The notes under the pieces: generated by a model
Seen by the model: the letters and a program-made list of their open reading frames with translations, nothing else
Database searches by the model: none
What the model was told of the DNA's origin: nothing
Translations under genes and position numbers: made by a program
Shown here: positions 53,204-62,046 of the stretch, piece by piece
Layout of the letters: every line of letters starts with the position of its first letter
Position numbering within the stretch: the first letter of the stretch is position 1
DNA from: Kribbella jiaozuonensis
GTDB lineage: Bacteria > Actinomycetota > Actinomycetes > Propionibacteriales > Kribbellaceae
Direction: 5' to 3'
DNA length: 64,000 nt
NCBI RefSeq assembly: GCF_005233875.1
Contig: NZ_SZPZ01000004.1
Coordinates: forward strand, 1,204,376-1,268,375

Positions 53204-54007
53204 TCACCAACCGGCCTTCCTAGCGCGCGCCTCGAACAGCAGGATCCCGGCCGACAGCGCGACGTTCAGCGAGTCCGCCTGCCCGAGCATCGGGATCGAC
53301 ACCGCGTCGAACCCTTCGGCATGCCACTCTCGCGACAGCCCCGAGCCCTCCGAACCGACCACGAACGCCGTCGGCCCGTCGTACTGCGGAACGCGATACG
53401 TCCCCGTCGCCGCCGGGTCGGCGAGGTGGACGCGGAAGCGATGACTCCGCAGCCACGCCGCCGCGGACGGGATGTCGTCGAACTCCAGGATCGGCGTCGA
53501 GAGGACAGTGCCGCGGCTCGCGGAGTACACGGACGGATGCGTCGGCCGGGCGCGCCTGCTGGTCAGGACGAGGCAGTCGGCGTTGGCGGCGTCCGCAGTA
53601 CGGATCAGCGTGCCGAGGTTGCCGGCGTACTCGACGCCGTCCGCGACCAGTACCAGCGACTCGTTGGTGAACTCGAACGCGTGCGGCCGCCATTCCGGGA
53701 GACGCGCGATCGAGATCAGGCCGTCGGATCTGGTCTTGCGGGAGAGGCGGGCGAGCAGCTTCTCCGAGATGCGGTACACCTCGGTGGCACGCTCCGCGAT
53801 CCGATGGACCTCGGTCGTGGCGACCTCCGGACACCAGAAGAAGGCGTCGATCGAGGCCGCGGTGGTGAGTAGGCGGTCGTGTTCCCAACTGCCTTCGACC
53901 ATGATGCGGCCGGGTGAACCGTCCTTCCGCAGGGTCAGCAGGTCACGGACCCGGGGATGTTGGGCGCCGATGGAACGCGCCGAGTGGGCGAATGGGTGCA
54001 CAGTCAT
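53204..54007 (-). CDS. TrmH/SpoU-family RNA methyltransferase
   Basis: I choose ATG 54007, preceded by CGGAG, for 267 residues. An N-terminal substrate-binding part (residues 1-~110) resembles TsnR-type enzymes. The SPOUT knot follows: VADGVEYAGNLGTLIRTADA (motif 1), FVVGSEGSGLS (motif 2) and VSIPMLGQADSLNVALSAGI (motif 3). It methylates a ribose 2'-OH of rRNA or tRNA. The upstream leader, with a mini-ORF and hairpins, suggests translation-coupled control, as seen for ribosome-modifying resistance genes. Confidence 0.88.
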   Translation of the reverse strand: MTVHPFAHSARSIGAQHPRVRDLLTLRKDGSPGRIMVEGSWEHDRLLTTAASIDAFFWCPEVATTEVHRIAERATEVYRISEKLLARLSRKTRSDGLISIARLPEWRPHAFEFTNESLVLVADGVEYAGNLGTLIRTADAANADCLVLTSRRARPTHPSVYSASRGTVLSTPILEFDDIPSAAAWLRSHRFRVHLADPAATGTYRVPQYDGPTAFVVGSEGSGLSREWHAEGFDAVSIPMLGQADSLNVALSAGILLFEARARKAGW

Positions 54008-54141
54008 GTGCAAGCTCCGAAAGGAGAGAATCAGCAAGCGCGCCGGGGACCCTGCGACAGGGTCCGCACCGGCGGGGCGACGCCCAGGGGGCGCCGTGGT
54101 ACTGACGCGGCCTGTCGACCGCGTCAGCCAAGGATTCTCAT
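54008..54141 (-). promoter_or_regulatory. structured leader of the RNA methyltransferase gene
   Basis: Read on the minus strand, the leader contains a mini-ORF, a hairpin CTGACGCGG-n8-CCGCGTCAG (54102-54127), a GGGCG/CGCCC stem (~54073-54083), and GGACCCTG-n3-CAGGGTCC (54047-54065) before the ribosome site. The first hairpin overlaps the mini-ORF stop, as in attenuators. Confidence 0.5.
54124..54141 (-). CDS. possible leader peptide MRILG
   Basis: ATG AGA ATC CTT GGC TGA lies ~115 bases upstream of the methyltransferase start; its stop sits in the first arm of a perfect 9-bp hairpin. There is no strong ribosome site, so it may be leaderless. Confidence 0.35.
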   Translation of the reverse strand: MRILG

Positions 54142-54178
54142 CACATCTCGGATGGTAGGCAGCGGCGCTCGGGACGTC

Positions 54179-54221
54179 ATCCGGTTTTCCACAGCACCGC
54201 CCGCGATCCGGTTGTCCACAG
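54179..54221 (+). promoter_or_regulatory. direct repeat containing two DnaA-box-like sites
   Basis: ATCCGGTTTTCCACAG (54179-54194) and ATCCGGTTGTCCACAG (54206-54221) differ at one base and lie 27 bases apart. The second includes TTGTCCACA, the actinobacterial DnaA-box consensus. They sit just upstream of the condensin-like operon promoter. Confidence 0.55.
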
Positions 54222-54239
54222 GCCGGTGGCGGGTGAGTT

Positions 54240-54267
54240 TTGGTCTGTCGGTGCGGGTGGTTAGAGT
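54240..54267 (+). promoter_or_regulatory. possible promoter of the condensin-like operon
   Basis: TTGGTC at 54240-54245 and TAGAGT at 54262-54267 are separated by 16 bases, 47 bases before the first ATG. Confidence 0.4.
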
Positions 54268-54314
54268 CCTTTTCTCTGGTAGCCCAGCTGCTATCACACG
54301 GGAGGGAGCACGGG

Positions 54315-55505
54315 ATGGACGCGACATTGCTCGACGCCGAGGCCGAGGCGGCCGTGCTGCGCGTCTACCGTCAGGTCTTCGCCGTGCTCGCCCGCGAGGC
54401 CGGCGCGATGATCGTCGACCCGGACCTGCTCGACGTCGACCAGGCCATCCTGGACGCGTTCGCCGAGGCCGGCAGCGACGGTCTCACGGTCGAGCAGGCC
54501 ACGCTCGCCTGCCGGGCGTATCCGCACGACGTGATCGTCCGCCGCTTCGAAGTCCTCAGGCAGTACGGCGCGATCACCAAACTCGTCGACCGTCCGAACG
54601 AGTTGCGCCACCGCGCCGCGTTCGCGCCGTACGTGATGCTGATGTTCTTGCGCCGGATGTCCGTCCAGGGCGGTCAGGCCGAGCTGCACCAGTTGCTCAC
54701 GCTCGAGGCGCACAGCGTCAGCGATCCCCAGGCGACCGCCGACGAGGGCAAGGCGTCGATCGGACGAATGACGAAGGTCTTCCGGCTCCTCGGCAATGAG
54801 CTGGCGATCCTCGTCTCGACGAGTACAACGGCACAGCTCCGCGAGAACGCGCAGCTCGCGTGGGGCAACGAGCGTCTGATCGAGCAGGCCGAGAAGGTCC
54901 ACCGGATCGTCCTCGAGCGCTGGCCCGAGCTGCATCGAGACTGCACGTCGCTGCGCATGGCCCTGGCGGCGTACGCCGACGCCGTACAACTCGCCGCCGG
55001 CCGCCTGGTCGAGCGAGCCGGTACGACGCGGGCGCTCGGGCTGCTGCCGATCGAGACCTGGCTGACGTTCACCCGGAGCAGCGAGCCTGATGCGCTGGCC
55101 GCCGTACTGGATGGGCTTCTGTTTGATGCTGCTGCGCCGGACTTCTCGCCGCAGACGATGGTGGAAGCGGTCGAGACAGGAAGGCGGTCCGGCAGCGCGC
55201 GGATGGCGCCACCGCGCCCGACCGCGGATGCCGACGCGCCTGAGTCCGCTGCTGCGACGGATCGCGAGGATCTGCGCGCGGAGGCCGAGCGGGTGCTGGC
55301 CGGACGGCCCGAGGTAGACATCGTGGACGTCGTTGATCAGGCCGGCGACTGGATCACCGCGCGACGCGTGCTGGCCGAGCTGACCGCGGCGCATCTGCAT
55401 GACGAGCTCGACTACGAGCTGGTCTGGTCCGACGGTATGCGGATCGATCCGACCGCAGGGACGCCGTGGGCGACCGAGGGTGTCTTCCGGCGGGTGGCGC
55501 CATGA
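54315..55505 (+). CDS. condensin-operon protein 1, kleisin-like (MukF/MksF/JetA position)
   Basis: The 396-residue protein follows a strong GGAGGGAG site. It is nearly all helical: a winged-helix-like N-terminus (DQAILDAFAEAGSDGLTVEQ...RRFEVLRQYGAI), a long helical middle (residues ~110-270) and a charged low-complexity segment before a C-terminal small domain. It has the size and place of the kleisin in Mks/Wadjet operons. I see no sequence motif that proves this; assignment rests on order, 4-base overlaps and the SMC ATPase downstream. Confidence 0.6.
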   Translation: MDATLLDAEAEAAVLRVYRQVFAVLAREAGAMIVDPDLLDVDQAILDAFAEAGSDGLTVEQATLACRAYPHDVIVRRFEVLRQYGAITKLVDRPNELRHRAAFAPYVMLMFLRRMSVQGGQAELHQLLTLEAHSVSDPQATADEGKASIGRMTKVFRLLGNELAILVSTSTTAQLRENAQLAWGNERLIEQAEKVHRIVLERWPELHRDCTSLRMALAAYADAVQLAAGRLVERAGTTRALGLLPIETWLTFTRSSEPDALAAVLDGLLFDAAAPDFSPQTMVEAVETGRRSGSARMAPPRPTADADAPESAAATDREDLRAEAERVLAGRPEVDIVDVVDQAGDWITARRVLAELTAAHLHDELDYELVWSDGMRIDPTAGTPWATEGVFRRVAP

Positions 55506-56119
55506 GCACGGAGGCCGTTGAGCGGCGGCTCTACAACGCGATGTGGTGGGCGAAGGTGCAGTCCGCCGGACCGCTCGAGATCGACCCGGAAACGCCGGCC
55601 GTCGCCGGTCTTACCCGCGCGACCTCGCCGGACGGATCGACCGTCTGGCTCGTGCCGACGCTCCCGTCAGGGGCGGGGCACGGCGTCCTCGAGGAGCTCG
55701 GCGCTCCCCCGGTCGCCGTCGAGCAGCCGAACGAGACCGCCCGCCTGCTCGCGATCTGCGTCACCTGTTGCTGGACGGACCGCAGCGCGCCGGCCTGGCC
55801 GGGTGTGACCGGCACGCTGGCCCAGATCAGATCCGTGTACGCCGGGATGCGCGGCCGCGCCGAGCAGTCGAGCGATCTGACCCTGATCATCGGCAGCCTG
55901 CGCCGCCTGCACGCGACGCACTGGATCCGGTGGGACGAGAAGGCCGCCGAGGTCCGGCTCGGCCCGCGCGTCATCACCTGGACCGCGACGGACCTCTCCA
56001 CGCTTCGCGACCTCTGCCGCCACCTTCCGGAGCCGCCGCCTGCCGTGCTGTCCATCAAACCTCCCGCCGCGCCGGCCGCGGACGATGCGCAGCTGGGCGC
56101 GGAGGTGTCGGATGACTGA
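55502..56119 (+). CDS. condensin-operon protein 2 (MukE/MksE/JetB-like position)
   Basis: The 205-residue protein starts in an ATGA overlap with the kleisin-like gene. Its start (STEAVERRLYNAMWWAKVQS) and later segment SSDLTLIIGSLRRLHATHWI suggest tandem winged helices, as in MukE-type subunits that bridge kleisin and ATPase. It ends with a Pro/Ala tail. The next gene overlaps it by 8 bases. Family not recognised by sequence alone. Confidence 0.55.
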   Translation: MSTEAVERRLYNAMWWAKVQSAGPLEIDPETPAVAGLTRATSPDGSTVWLVPTLPSGAGHGVLEELGAPPVAVEQPNETARLLAICVTCCWTDRSAPAWPGVTGTLAQIRSVYAGMRGRAEQSSDLTLIIGSLRRLHATHWIRWDEKAAEVRLGPRVITWTATDLSTLRDLCRHLPEPPPAVLSIKPPAAPAADDAQLGAEVSDD

Positions 56120-56780
56120 GCAGCACGCGTTGTTCGACTCGTTGCTCCAGGACCTCAGCGACCGCGCGCGCGACGAGGTGCTCGCCGCTTTCAGCGCAGT
56201 GCAGTACGCCGCGCACCCGGTCGCCGAAGTACAGCTGGCGGGACTCCACGACGTGACGCTACGCCGCCAGGTGCAGCGGATGCTGAAGCTCATCGGCCGG
56301 ACGCTCGTCCACGTCGACGGCACACACTGGACCGCCGGGTACGACGACGACATCGCAGCGAGCCTGGTCGCGCAAGGCTGGCAACCGTTGTCGGTCATCG
56401 ACCGCGCAGTACTCGTGCTGGTGCTCGTCCACTCCGTCGCGATCCCCCGCAGTGAGGGCATCCTGACCGGCGACAACTGGAAGTCCGCGCGACCCACCAC
56501 GGTCGACGAACTGCGGACGACGCGGATCAGCGGCGAGGAGCGACGCCTGTCCCTGCAGCGGTTGCGCGCCGCCGGGTTGATCCAGCTCTCGGGCGATCAC
56601 TCGGGCGGACCGTCGTACATCCCAGGTCCTCAGCTCCAGCGGCTGACGCCAGCAGCACGTCGACGATTGCAGGACCAACTGATCCTCGCCGCCGCGCCGG
56701 CCAGTCCGATCGCCGAAGCCATCCGCGCCCGCAACGGGGTTCCAGCAGCAGATCCAGTAGCAGTAGGAGACGAAGCATGA
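56112..56780 (+). CDS. condensin-operon protein 3, winged-helix-like
   Basis: The 222-residue protein is helical with a likely winged-helix core: VIDRAVLVLVLVHSVAIPRS, then RISGEERRLSLQRLRAAGLIQL and a beta wing (PSYIPGPQLQRLTP). A second MukE-like subunit is one reading; three partners for one ATPase is more than the two of MksBEF or MukBEF. Overlaps both neighbours (8 and 4 bases), so equal expression with the SMC gene is expected. Confidence 0.55.
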   Translation: MTEQHALFDSLLQDLSDRARDEVLAAFSAVQYAAHPVAEVQLAGLHDVTLRRQVQRMLKLIGRTLVHVDGTHWTAGYDDDIAASLVAQGWQPLSVIDRAVLVLVLVHSVAIPRSEGILTGDNWKSARPTTVDELRTTRISGEERRLSLQRLRAAGLIQLSGDHSGGPSYIPGPQLQRLTPAARRRLQDQLILAAAPASPIAEAIRARNGVPAADPVAVGDEA

Positions 56781-59700
56781 GCGCCGCAACCGAGGACGGG
56801 CCGTTCGACATCCTTGGGTCCAAGGTGCTGCTCGGGGTGCAGGTGGTCGACCTGTCGCGCCTGTCGACGCACCCGATCCCGATGATCGGCCGCGGCCTGA
56901 TCACGGTCGCCGGCCAAGGTCCGACCGACTCCAACGGCGCCGGCAAGTCGTCGTGGATCGCCGCACTCAGCCTCCTGCACGCCGACGACCAGTGGCGTCT
57001 CACCAGCGGCGCTCCGGGCGCCGCCGAGTTGCTGTTCACCGCGGAAGCGGCCGGCCAGGAAGGCAACTGGTCAAACGTTGACCGCGGCTACATCGTCGGC
57101 GTCTTCTCCGACCCCGGGCTGACCGACCTTGATGAGGTCGAGGCGGCCGCGATCACCGTCTGGATCCGGATCAACCGCAAGGCGTCGTACATCGATCTCC
57201 GCTGGAAGCAAGGCCTGCACATCCCGTACGGCGCGACCGAGGCCGAGCGTGCCGCCGGCGCCGACGCGCTCTGGGCTGCCCTCCCGCACTCGAACGGCCG
57301 CACCGACTTCCACGCCAACAAGCTGTCCCAGGTTCTGTACGGCGGACAGGTCCGCTGCGTCTCGTTCCTGTCGACGTCGGTGCGCTCCAGCCCGACCGCC
57401 AACCTGCTTGCCGAGCCGCTCAACGAGCTCGGCCCGGCCCGGATCTTCAACGCGATCGCGACGCTCACCGGTCTCGACCACGAGCTCGAGCAGGAGCAGG
57501 CGCACCGCTCCGCCGAGCACACCCAGCGCGAGGCGACCAAGCAGGCGACGGCCGACCTGCAGCGCTGGGAGCAGGAGATGGCGACCGTCGAGGCCGGCAT
57601 CCTGCAGCGTGCCGCCGCCCGTGAAGCGCTTTCGGCAGCGAAGGAATCCTGGCAGGCCCGCAACGCCCGGCACCTGATCGACGGCGACGCCCGCAACCGC
57701 GAGATCCTCCAGGAACTCGGCGTGCTCGACGAACGCGTTGCCGAGCAGGAAGCCCGGAAGGAAGCTGTCGACTCGGAGATAGATGCCTTTGGCAATGAAG
57801 AGGGCATGCTCCGGGATGTCCAGCTGACCCGGCAGGAGCGGGACAAGCTCGACGCCCGCGACCGCGAGCTCGACCTGGCCCAGCGTTCGGTGCGCGAGCA
57901 GCTGGAGCGGCTCGGCCAGGAGCATCGGCGGTTGGTTGAGGCGGGTCGTTCGGCGGATGGCCGTGACCTTGCGGCGGCCGCTGAGGAGCAGGCCGAGGCT
58001 CGCGAGGTCCTCGAGGAGCACATCGGCCGCGATCACGCCGCGCGCGTGGCGGTCGAGCACACCGAGGCTGAGCTTCGTGAGGCCGAGAGCGGCCAGACCG
58101 TGTCCGCGACGCAGCAGCAGGTGCTGGAGACCGCGGGCATCGACTGCGGCGCGCTGACCGACATCACCGAGCTGCCGGAGTCCGACCGGGCCGAGTGGGA
58201 GCCGCGGCTCGCGCCGTACCGCGAGGCTGTGGTCATCGATGCCGGTGACGCGACCGTCGCGACGACCGCGCTGGCCGACGCCGGGTACCCCGGATTCCTG
58301 CTGGTACTGGCGAATCGCCCGGACGCGCCGAAGCTGCGCCGTGGGCCGAAGTCGGCGGACGAGCGGTTCACGCTGGACGGATTCTTCGCGGCGCTGGGCG
58401 AACGCGCGACGAAGGAGAACATCGACGAGGCGGCCGGTGTCGTCGCGGTCGGGCAGTTCGACGAGCCGATCACCGGCCGGACCGCCCGGATCCAGGCAGC
58501 CGGGCGTCGCGTGGAAGCGGCGAAGGCTGCGCGTGCGGTCGCATCGGCTGCGTTGGATCAGGCGCGATCCCGGGTCGAGCAGGCAGAGCGCCGTACGGCG
58601 GCTGCCCAGGCGCTGGCCGACGCGGACGCGGTCCAGGAGCAGATCCTGCAGCTCCGCGAGACCATCGACCGGCACGAGACCGATCGGGACTCGCTGGCGC
58701 CGCAACTCCAAGCAGCAAAGGAATCCGCAGAGACCGCGGCCGGCCAGCAGTTGGTGCGCGACGAGCGCCTGAAGAACCTCGAGTCCACTCGCCGCGACCA
58801 CGACCGCATCCTCGACGACCTCACCGGCCGCCGCCTCGCGCTGCTCGAGGAGCAGACCGCGCTCGATCTCACCACACGCACCACAGCTTGGGGCGGGACG
58901 CCCGCGGAGGCAGAGGAGTTCATCCTTAGCCTGCCGGACGACGCGCAGCGCCGTACGACGGCCGACTGGAATCACCAGGCCTGCACGCAACTGGACGACG
59001 TCATCCGTCGCTGCTTCCCGAACGCCCGCTCGCGTGAGGAGATCCCGACCGAGCTCTGGGAGATCTTGAACGGCCCGGACGGCTGGACCAGCGGCACTCT
59101 CGGCGACCGGGTCGGCCTGGTGCCGGCGTTGCATCGGACGCTGAGCAGCCACCTCGCGCAGCACGAGACGTTCGACAGCCTGCAGCAACAGCAGATCGCC
59201 AGTCAGCGCGCCGAGCGCAACGCGGCTCTCGAACGAGCCCGCGAAGGTCTGGACGAAGCGGAGAGCACGGCTCGTGCCCACCGCACGTCCCTTGCCGACG
59301 GCATCAAAGCGCGGCTTCGCCTGGTGTCGCAGGAGTTCGACCGCCTCGACCAGCAGTACGGCGGATACGGCGCGAAGCTCGAGTTCCCCGAGCCCGACCC
59401 GCCCGCCGAGCCCGACAAGCCGTGGCGCTGGACGGTCACGCCGAAGTGGCGCCGTTCCGAGGGCGGTCCGTTCTCCGCGTTCAACGTGAAGGGCAACACC
59501 GCCCAGATGGACGAGAAAGCGGTCAAGCTCGTCTGCGCAGCCGCGCTCGCCGGCGGTTCGGATCGTCCGCTGCTGCTGATCCTCGACGAGCTCGGCCGCA
59601 ACCTCGGTTCGCAGCACCGCCGCGAGGCAGTCGCACTGTTCGAGCAGATCGGTCGCGACCGGAACATCACGGTCATCGGCGCGCTGCAGGACGACATGGA

Positions 59701-59893
59701 GCGGTACGCGCTCGCGTCGTCCCGGTTGTACGTCAAGCTCCGGCGCAGCTCGGACACCATGGCGTACAACCAGGCGCCTGTCGTGAAGGGCAACGAGGAC
59801 AACGCGGCGCGGGTCGAGTTGCTCCGCGAGTGGATGACGTCGTACCGCGGCTCCACGCCGACCCTGGAGCTGGCCTCGCCGACGCTGACGTAG
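56777..59893 (+). CDS. SMC-like condensin ATPase (MukB/MksB/JetC-like)
   Basis: The 1038-residue protein has a split ABC head. Walker A is GPTDSNGAGKSS at 48-59; Walker B LLLILDELGRN is near 932-942. Two coiled-coil arms (~220-450 and ~570-880) flank a hinge-like globular part (~450-570; GIDCGALTDITELPE, AVVIDAGDA, GYPGFLLVLANR). The signature motif is degenerate (NVKGNTAQMDEKAV in place of LSGGE). It matches SMC-like ATPases that extrude DNA loops. The operon lacks an adjacent JetD/MksG nuclease. Confidence 0.85.
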   Translation: MSAATEDGPFDILGSKVLLGVQVVDLSRLSTHPIPMIGRGLITVAGQGPTDSNGAGKSSWIAALSLLHADDQWRLTSGAPGAAELLFTAEAAGQEGNWSNVDRGYIVGVFSDPGLTDLDEVEAAAITVWIRINRKASYIDLRWKQGLHIPYGATEAERAAGADALWAALPHSNGRTDFHANKLSQVLYGGQVRCVSFLSTSVRSSPTANLLAEPLNELGPARIFNAIATLTGLDHELEQEQAHRSAEHTQREATKQATADLQRWEQEMATVEAGILQRAAAREALSAAKESWQARNARHLIDGDARNREILQELGVLDERVAEQEARKEAVDSEIDAFGNEEGMLRDVQLTRQERDKLDARDRELDLAQRSVREQLERLGQEHRRLVEAGRSADGRDLAAAAEEQAEAREVLEEHIGRDHAARVAVEHTEAELREAESGQTVSATQQQVLETAGIDCGALTDITELPESDRAEWEPRLAPYREAVVIDAGDATVATTALADAGYPGFLLVLANRPDAPKLRRGPKSADERFTLDGFFAALGERATKENIDEAAGVVAVGQFDEPITGRTARIQAAGRRVEAAKAARAVASAALDQARSRVEQAERRTAAAQALADADAVQEQILQLRETIDRHETDRDSLAPQLQAAKESAETAAGQQLVRDERLKNLESTRRDHDRILDDLTGRRLALLEEQTALDLTTRTTAWGGTPAEAEEFILSLPDDAQRRTTADWNHQACTQLDDVIRRCFPNARSREEIPTELWEILNGPDGWTSGTLGDRVGLVPALHRTLSSHLAQHETFDSLQQQQIASQRAERNAALERAREGLDEAESTARAHRTSLADGIKARLRLVSQEFDRLDQQYGGYGAKLEFPEPDPPAEPDKPWRWTVTPKWRRSEGGPFSAFNVKGNTAQMDEKAVKLVCAAALAGGSDRPLLLILDELGRNLGSQHRREAVALFEQIGRDRNITVIGALQDDMERYALASSRLYVKLRRSSDTMAYNQAPVVKGNEDNAARVELLREWMTSYRGSTPTLELASPTLT

Positions 59894-59977
59894 TTCTCGT
59901 GGGCTCTTGACCTGACCGCTGCGGTCCGGATACTCACGAGATGAGAGCGCTCTTCCTACCGCCCCAGGGAGATCCAC

Positions 59978-61807
59978 ATGCCGTCACGCCATGCTTTGCT
60001 GACCGCGGTTGTCCTGCTCACGTTGCCTGCCGGCACGCTCACAGCTGAAGCGCGGGTGCAGGCGGACCAGGTCTGCTCGGTTGCGTGCGACACGCTCGAC
60101 CCGTCGAACGCGCAGGAGGAGACGTTCCCTGTGCCGGAGAAGGTGATCAACGGGCGTCACGTCGTACTGCATGTGTCGGACAAGGACGCGATGGCGTGGG
60201 GCAGCATCGACGGCGGGGCGACCAATGACGCGGTCTGGCTCGACCGTAGCTGGGACGGCGGCGCGAGCTGGGACGGTCTGCTCGGAAAGGCGTGGATCCT
60301 GTCCGGGTGGACCGGCACTCGCACGTTGATGTACAACCTTGCCGATCCCGCCGGCCACCGGCGCGGCCTGATCCGGGCGTGCGGCGATGCGGCAGGGGTC
60401 GACTGCACCGCCTGGGTACACACCTCGGTCTGCGCCGCGGCCTGCGACGGTAGCGAAGGTCCGTCCGGCGACAACCAGCCGGTGCCGTCGACGACGCTGG
60501 CCAACCGCACGATCTCGCTCCACCTCGACAACCGCGGTATGGCCTGGGGAACGATCGCCAACGGCACCGCCGGCGACGAGATCTGGCTCGACCGCTCCTG
60601 GAACGAAGGCACATCCTGGCCCGACGGCTCCTCGCTCGGCCGAACCAGCGTCGGCTCCGGCGCAACCTCGACGAGCACCCGCCTATACGCGACAACCGAC
60701 CCACTCTCCAAGCTGTACGGCGGCGCCGTCCGCGCCTGCGGTCGAGCCGTCGAAGGCCAGAACGGCAGCTGTACGGCGTGGGCCCGGCCCGGCTCCGATC
60801 GCGCCGGTGCAGCCGCCGAGGCGTTGATGTACTCGTACCAGCCGAACACGGCCTGGTGGCTCTCAAGCTGGTGGAACTCCGCGGTGGCGGTGACCACGCT
60901 GATGGACTACCAGCAGCGCACCCGCCGTACCGATCTGCGCTGGATCGTGAACGAGGTGTTCGAGAAGAACAAGGGTGTCTTCCCGGCCGGCCAGAAGAGC
61001 GGTGATGCGCTGGAGGGGAACTTCATCAGCCGCGCGATCGACGACACCGAGTGGTGGGGTATCGCCTGGGTCGAGGCGTACGACCTGACCGGCGATCAGC
61101 GGTACCTGGAGATGGCGGTCACGATCGCGAACTACGTGCAGGGGTACTGGGACACGGGGACATGTGGCGGCGGCGTGTGGTGGGACCGCGAGCGCACATA
61201 CAAGAACGCGGTCACCAACGGGCTCTACATCCGGCTGACGGCGGCGCTGCACAACCGGCTGGCCGGTGACACGGTCTGGTTGCAGCGGGCAACGACGGGA
61301 TGGAACTGGTTCCGCGCGAGCGGGATCATCAACTCGGCCGGGCTGGTGAACGACGGCCTGACCGGATCGTGCACCAACAACGGGCAGACGGTGTGGACGT
61401 ACAACCAGGGTCTGGCCATTGGTGGTGCGCTGGAGCTCTGGCGGGCGACCGGCGACAGTTCGCTGCTCGCCGCGGCGCGGCAGTTGGGCGATGCGGCGAT
61501 GTCGTCGCCGCTGCTCAGCCCGGGCGGCATCCTCACCGAGTCGTGTGACGCGGCCGGGAACTGCGACGACAACCAGAAGCAGTTCAAGGGCGTGTTCATG
61601 CGGTACCTGATGGATCTGGCCGACTCCACGGGCGATGCGCCGTACCGGACGTATGCGCAGCGGCAGGCCGACTCGATCTGGCAGAACGACCGTGATTCGC
61701 TCAACCGACTCGGTCAGCGATGGGCCGGCGGCGGCACGAATGTGCGCGACTGGCGTACCCAGGCGAGCGCCTTGGGCGGGCTGCTGGCGGCGACCTCGAA
61801 GAGCTGA
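59978..61807 (+). CDS. secreted GH76 alpha-1,6-mannanase-like enzyme with duplicated N-terminal domain
   Basis: A Sec signal peptide (MPSRHALLTAVVLLTLPAGT) is followed by two ~115-residue repeats with matching CSVACD/CAAACD, MAWG, WLDRSW, IRACG/VRACG and DCTAW/SCTAW elements. The catalytic GH76 domain (~270-609) has the Asp-Asp pair in IDDTEWWGIAWVEAY and GGGVWWDRER. GH76 enzymes cleave alpha-1,6-mannan, e.g. fungal cell wall. The repeats may bind carbohydrate. It is transcribed alone. Confidence 0.9.
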   Translation: MPSRHALLTAVVLLTLPAGTLTAEARVQADQVCSVACDTLDPSNAQEETFPVPEKVINGRHVVLHVSDKDAMAWGSIDGGATNDAVWLDRSWDGGASWDGLLGKAWILSGWTGTRTLMYNLADPAGHRRGLIRACGDAAGVDCTAWVHTSVCAAACDGSEGPSGDNQPVPSTTLANRTISLHLDNRGMAWGTIANGTAGDEIWLDRSWNEGTSWPDGSSLGRTSVGSGATSTSTRLYATTDPLSKLYGGAVRACGRAVEGQNGSCTAWARPGSDRAGAAAEALMYSYQPNTAWWLSSWWNSAVAVTTLMDYQQRTRRTDLRWIVNEVFEKNKGVFPAGQKSGDALEGNFISRAIDDTEWWGIAWVEAYDLTGDQRYLEMAVTIANYVQGYWDTGTCGGGVWWDRERTYKNAVTNGLYIRLTAALHNRLAGDTVWLQRATTGWNWFRASGIINSAGLVNDGLTGSCTNNGQTVWTYNQGLAIGGALELWRATGDSSLLAAARQLGDAAMSSPLLSPGGILTESCDAAGNCDDNQKQFKGVFMRYLMDLADSTGDAPYRTYAQRQADSIWQNDRDSLNRLGQRWAGGGTNVRDWRTQASALGGLLAATSKS

Positions 61808-62046
61808 ATTCTTTGACAGTTGTCCAGATTTCGATGGGTGGCTACCAAAATCGGACCCCGGTGCTGACCACTGACCGGTGGGTACAGCAGACTGTTCCAG
61901 TGACGCCTCCAGAGATCGATCTCACCCGCTCACACCGAGTAGGCGGACCTCTGGTCAAGCGGTTGTATCACGGCGTACCGTCACCTGCATCCGGCGTCGC
62001 AGTGTCACCTCCGCAGAGCCGGCCGCCTCATGATCGGAGGGCGTGA

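Noticed and set aside
57071..59977. A 968-codon open frame antisense to the SMC gene
   Set aside because: Low-complexity Arg/Leu/Val composition and no motifs; mirror of the real coding frame.
59978..61807. Possible fourth Wadjet component (JetD) downstream of the SMC gene
   Set aside because: The gene has a signal peptide and GH76 motifs and is not a nuclease.
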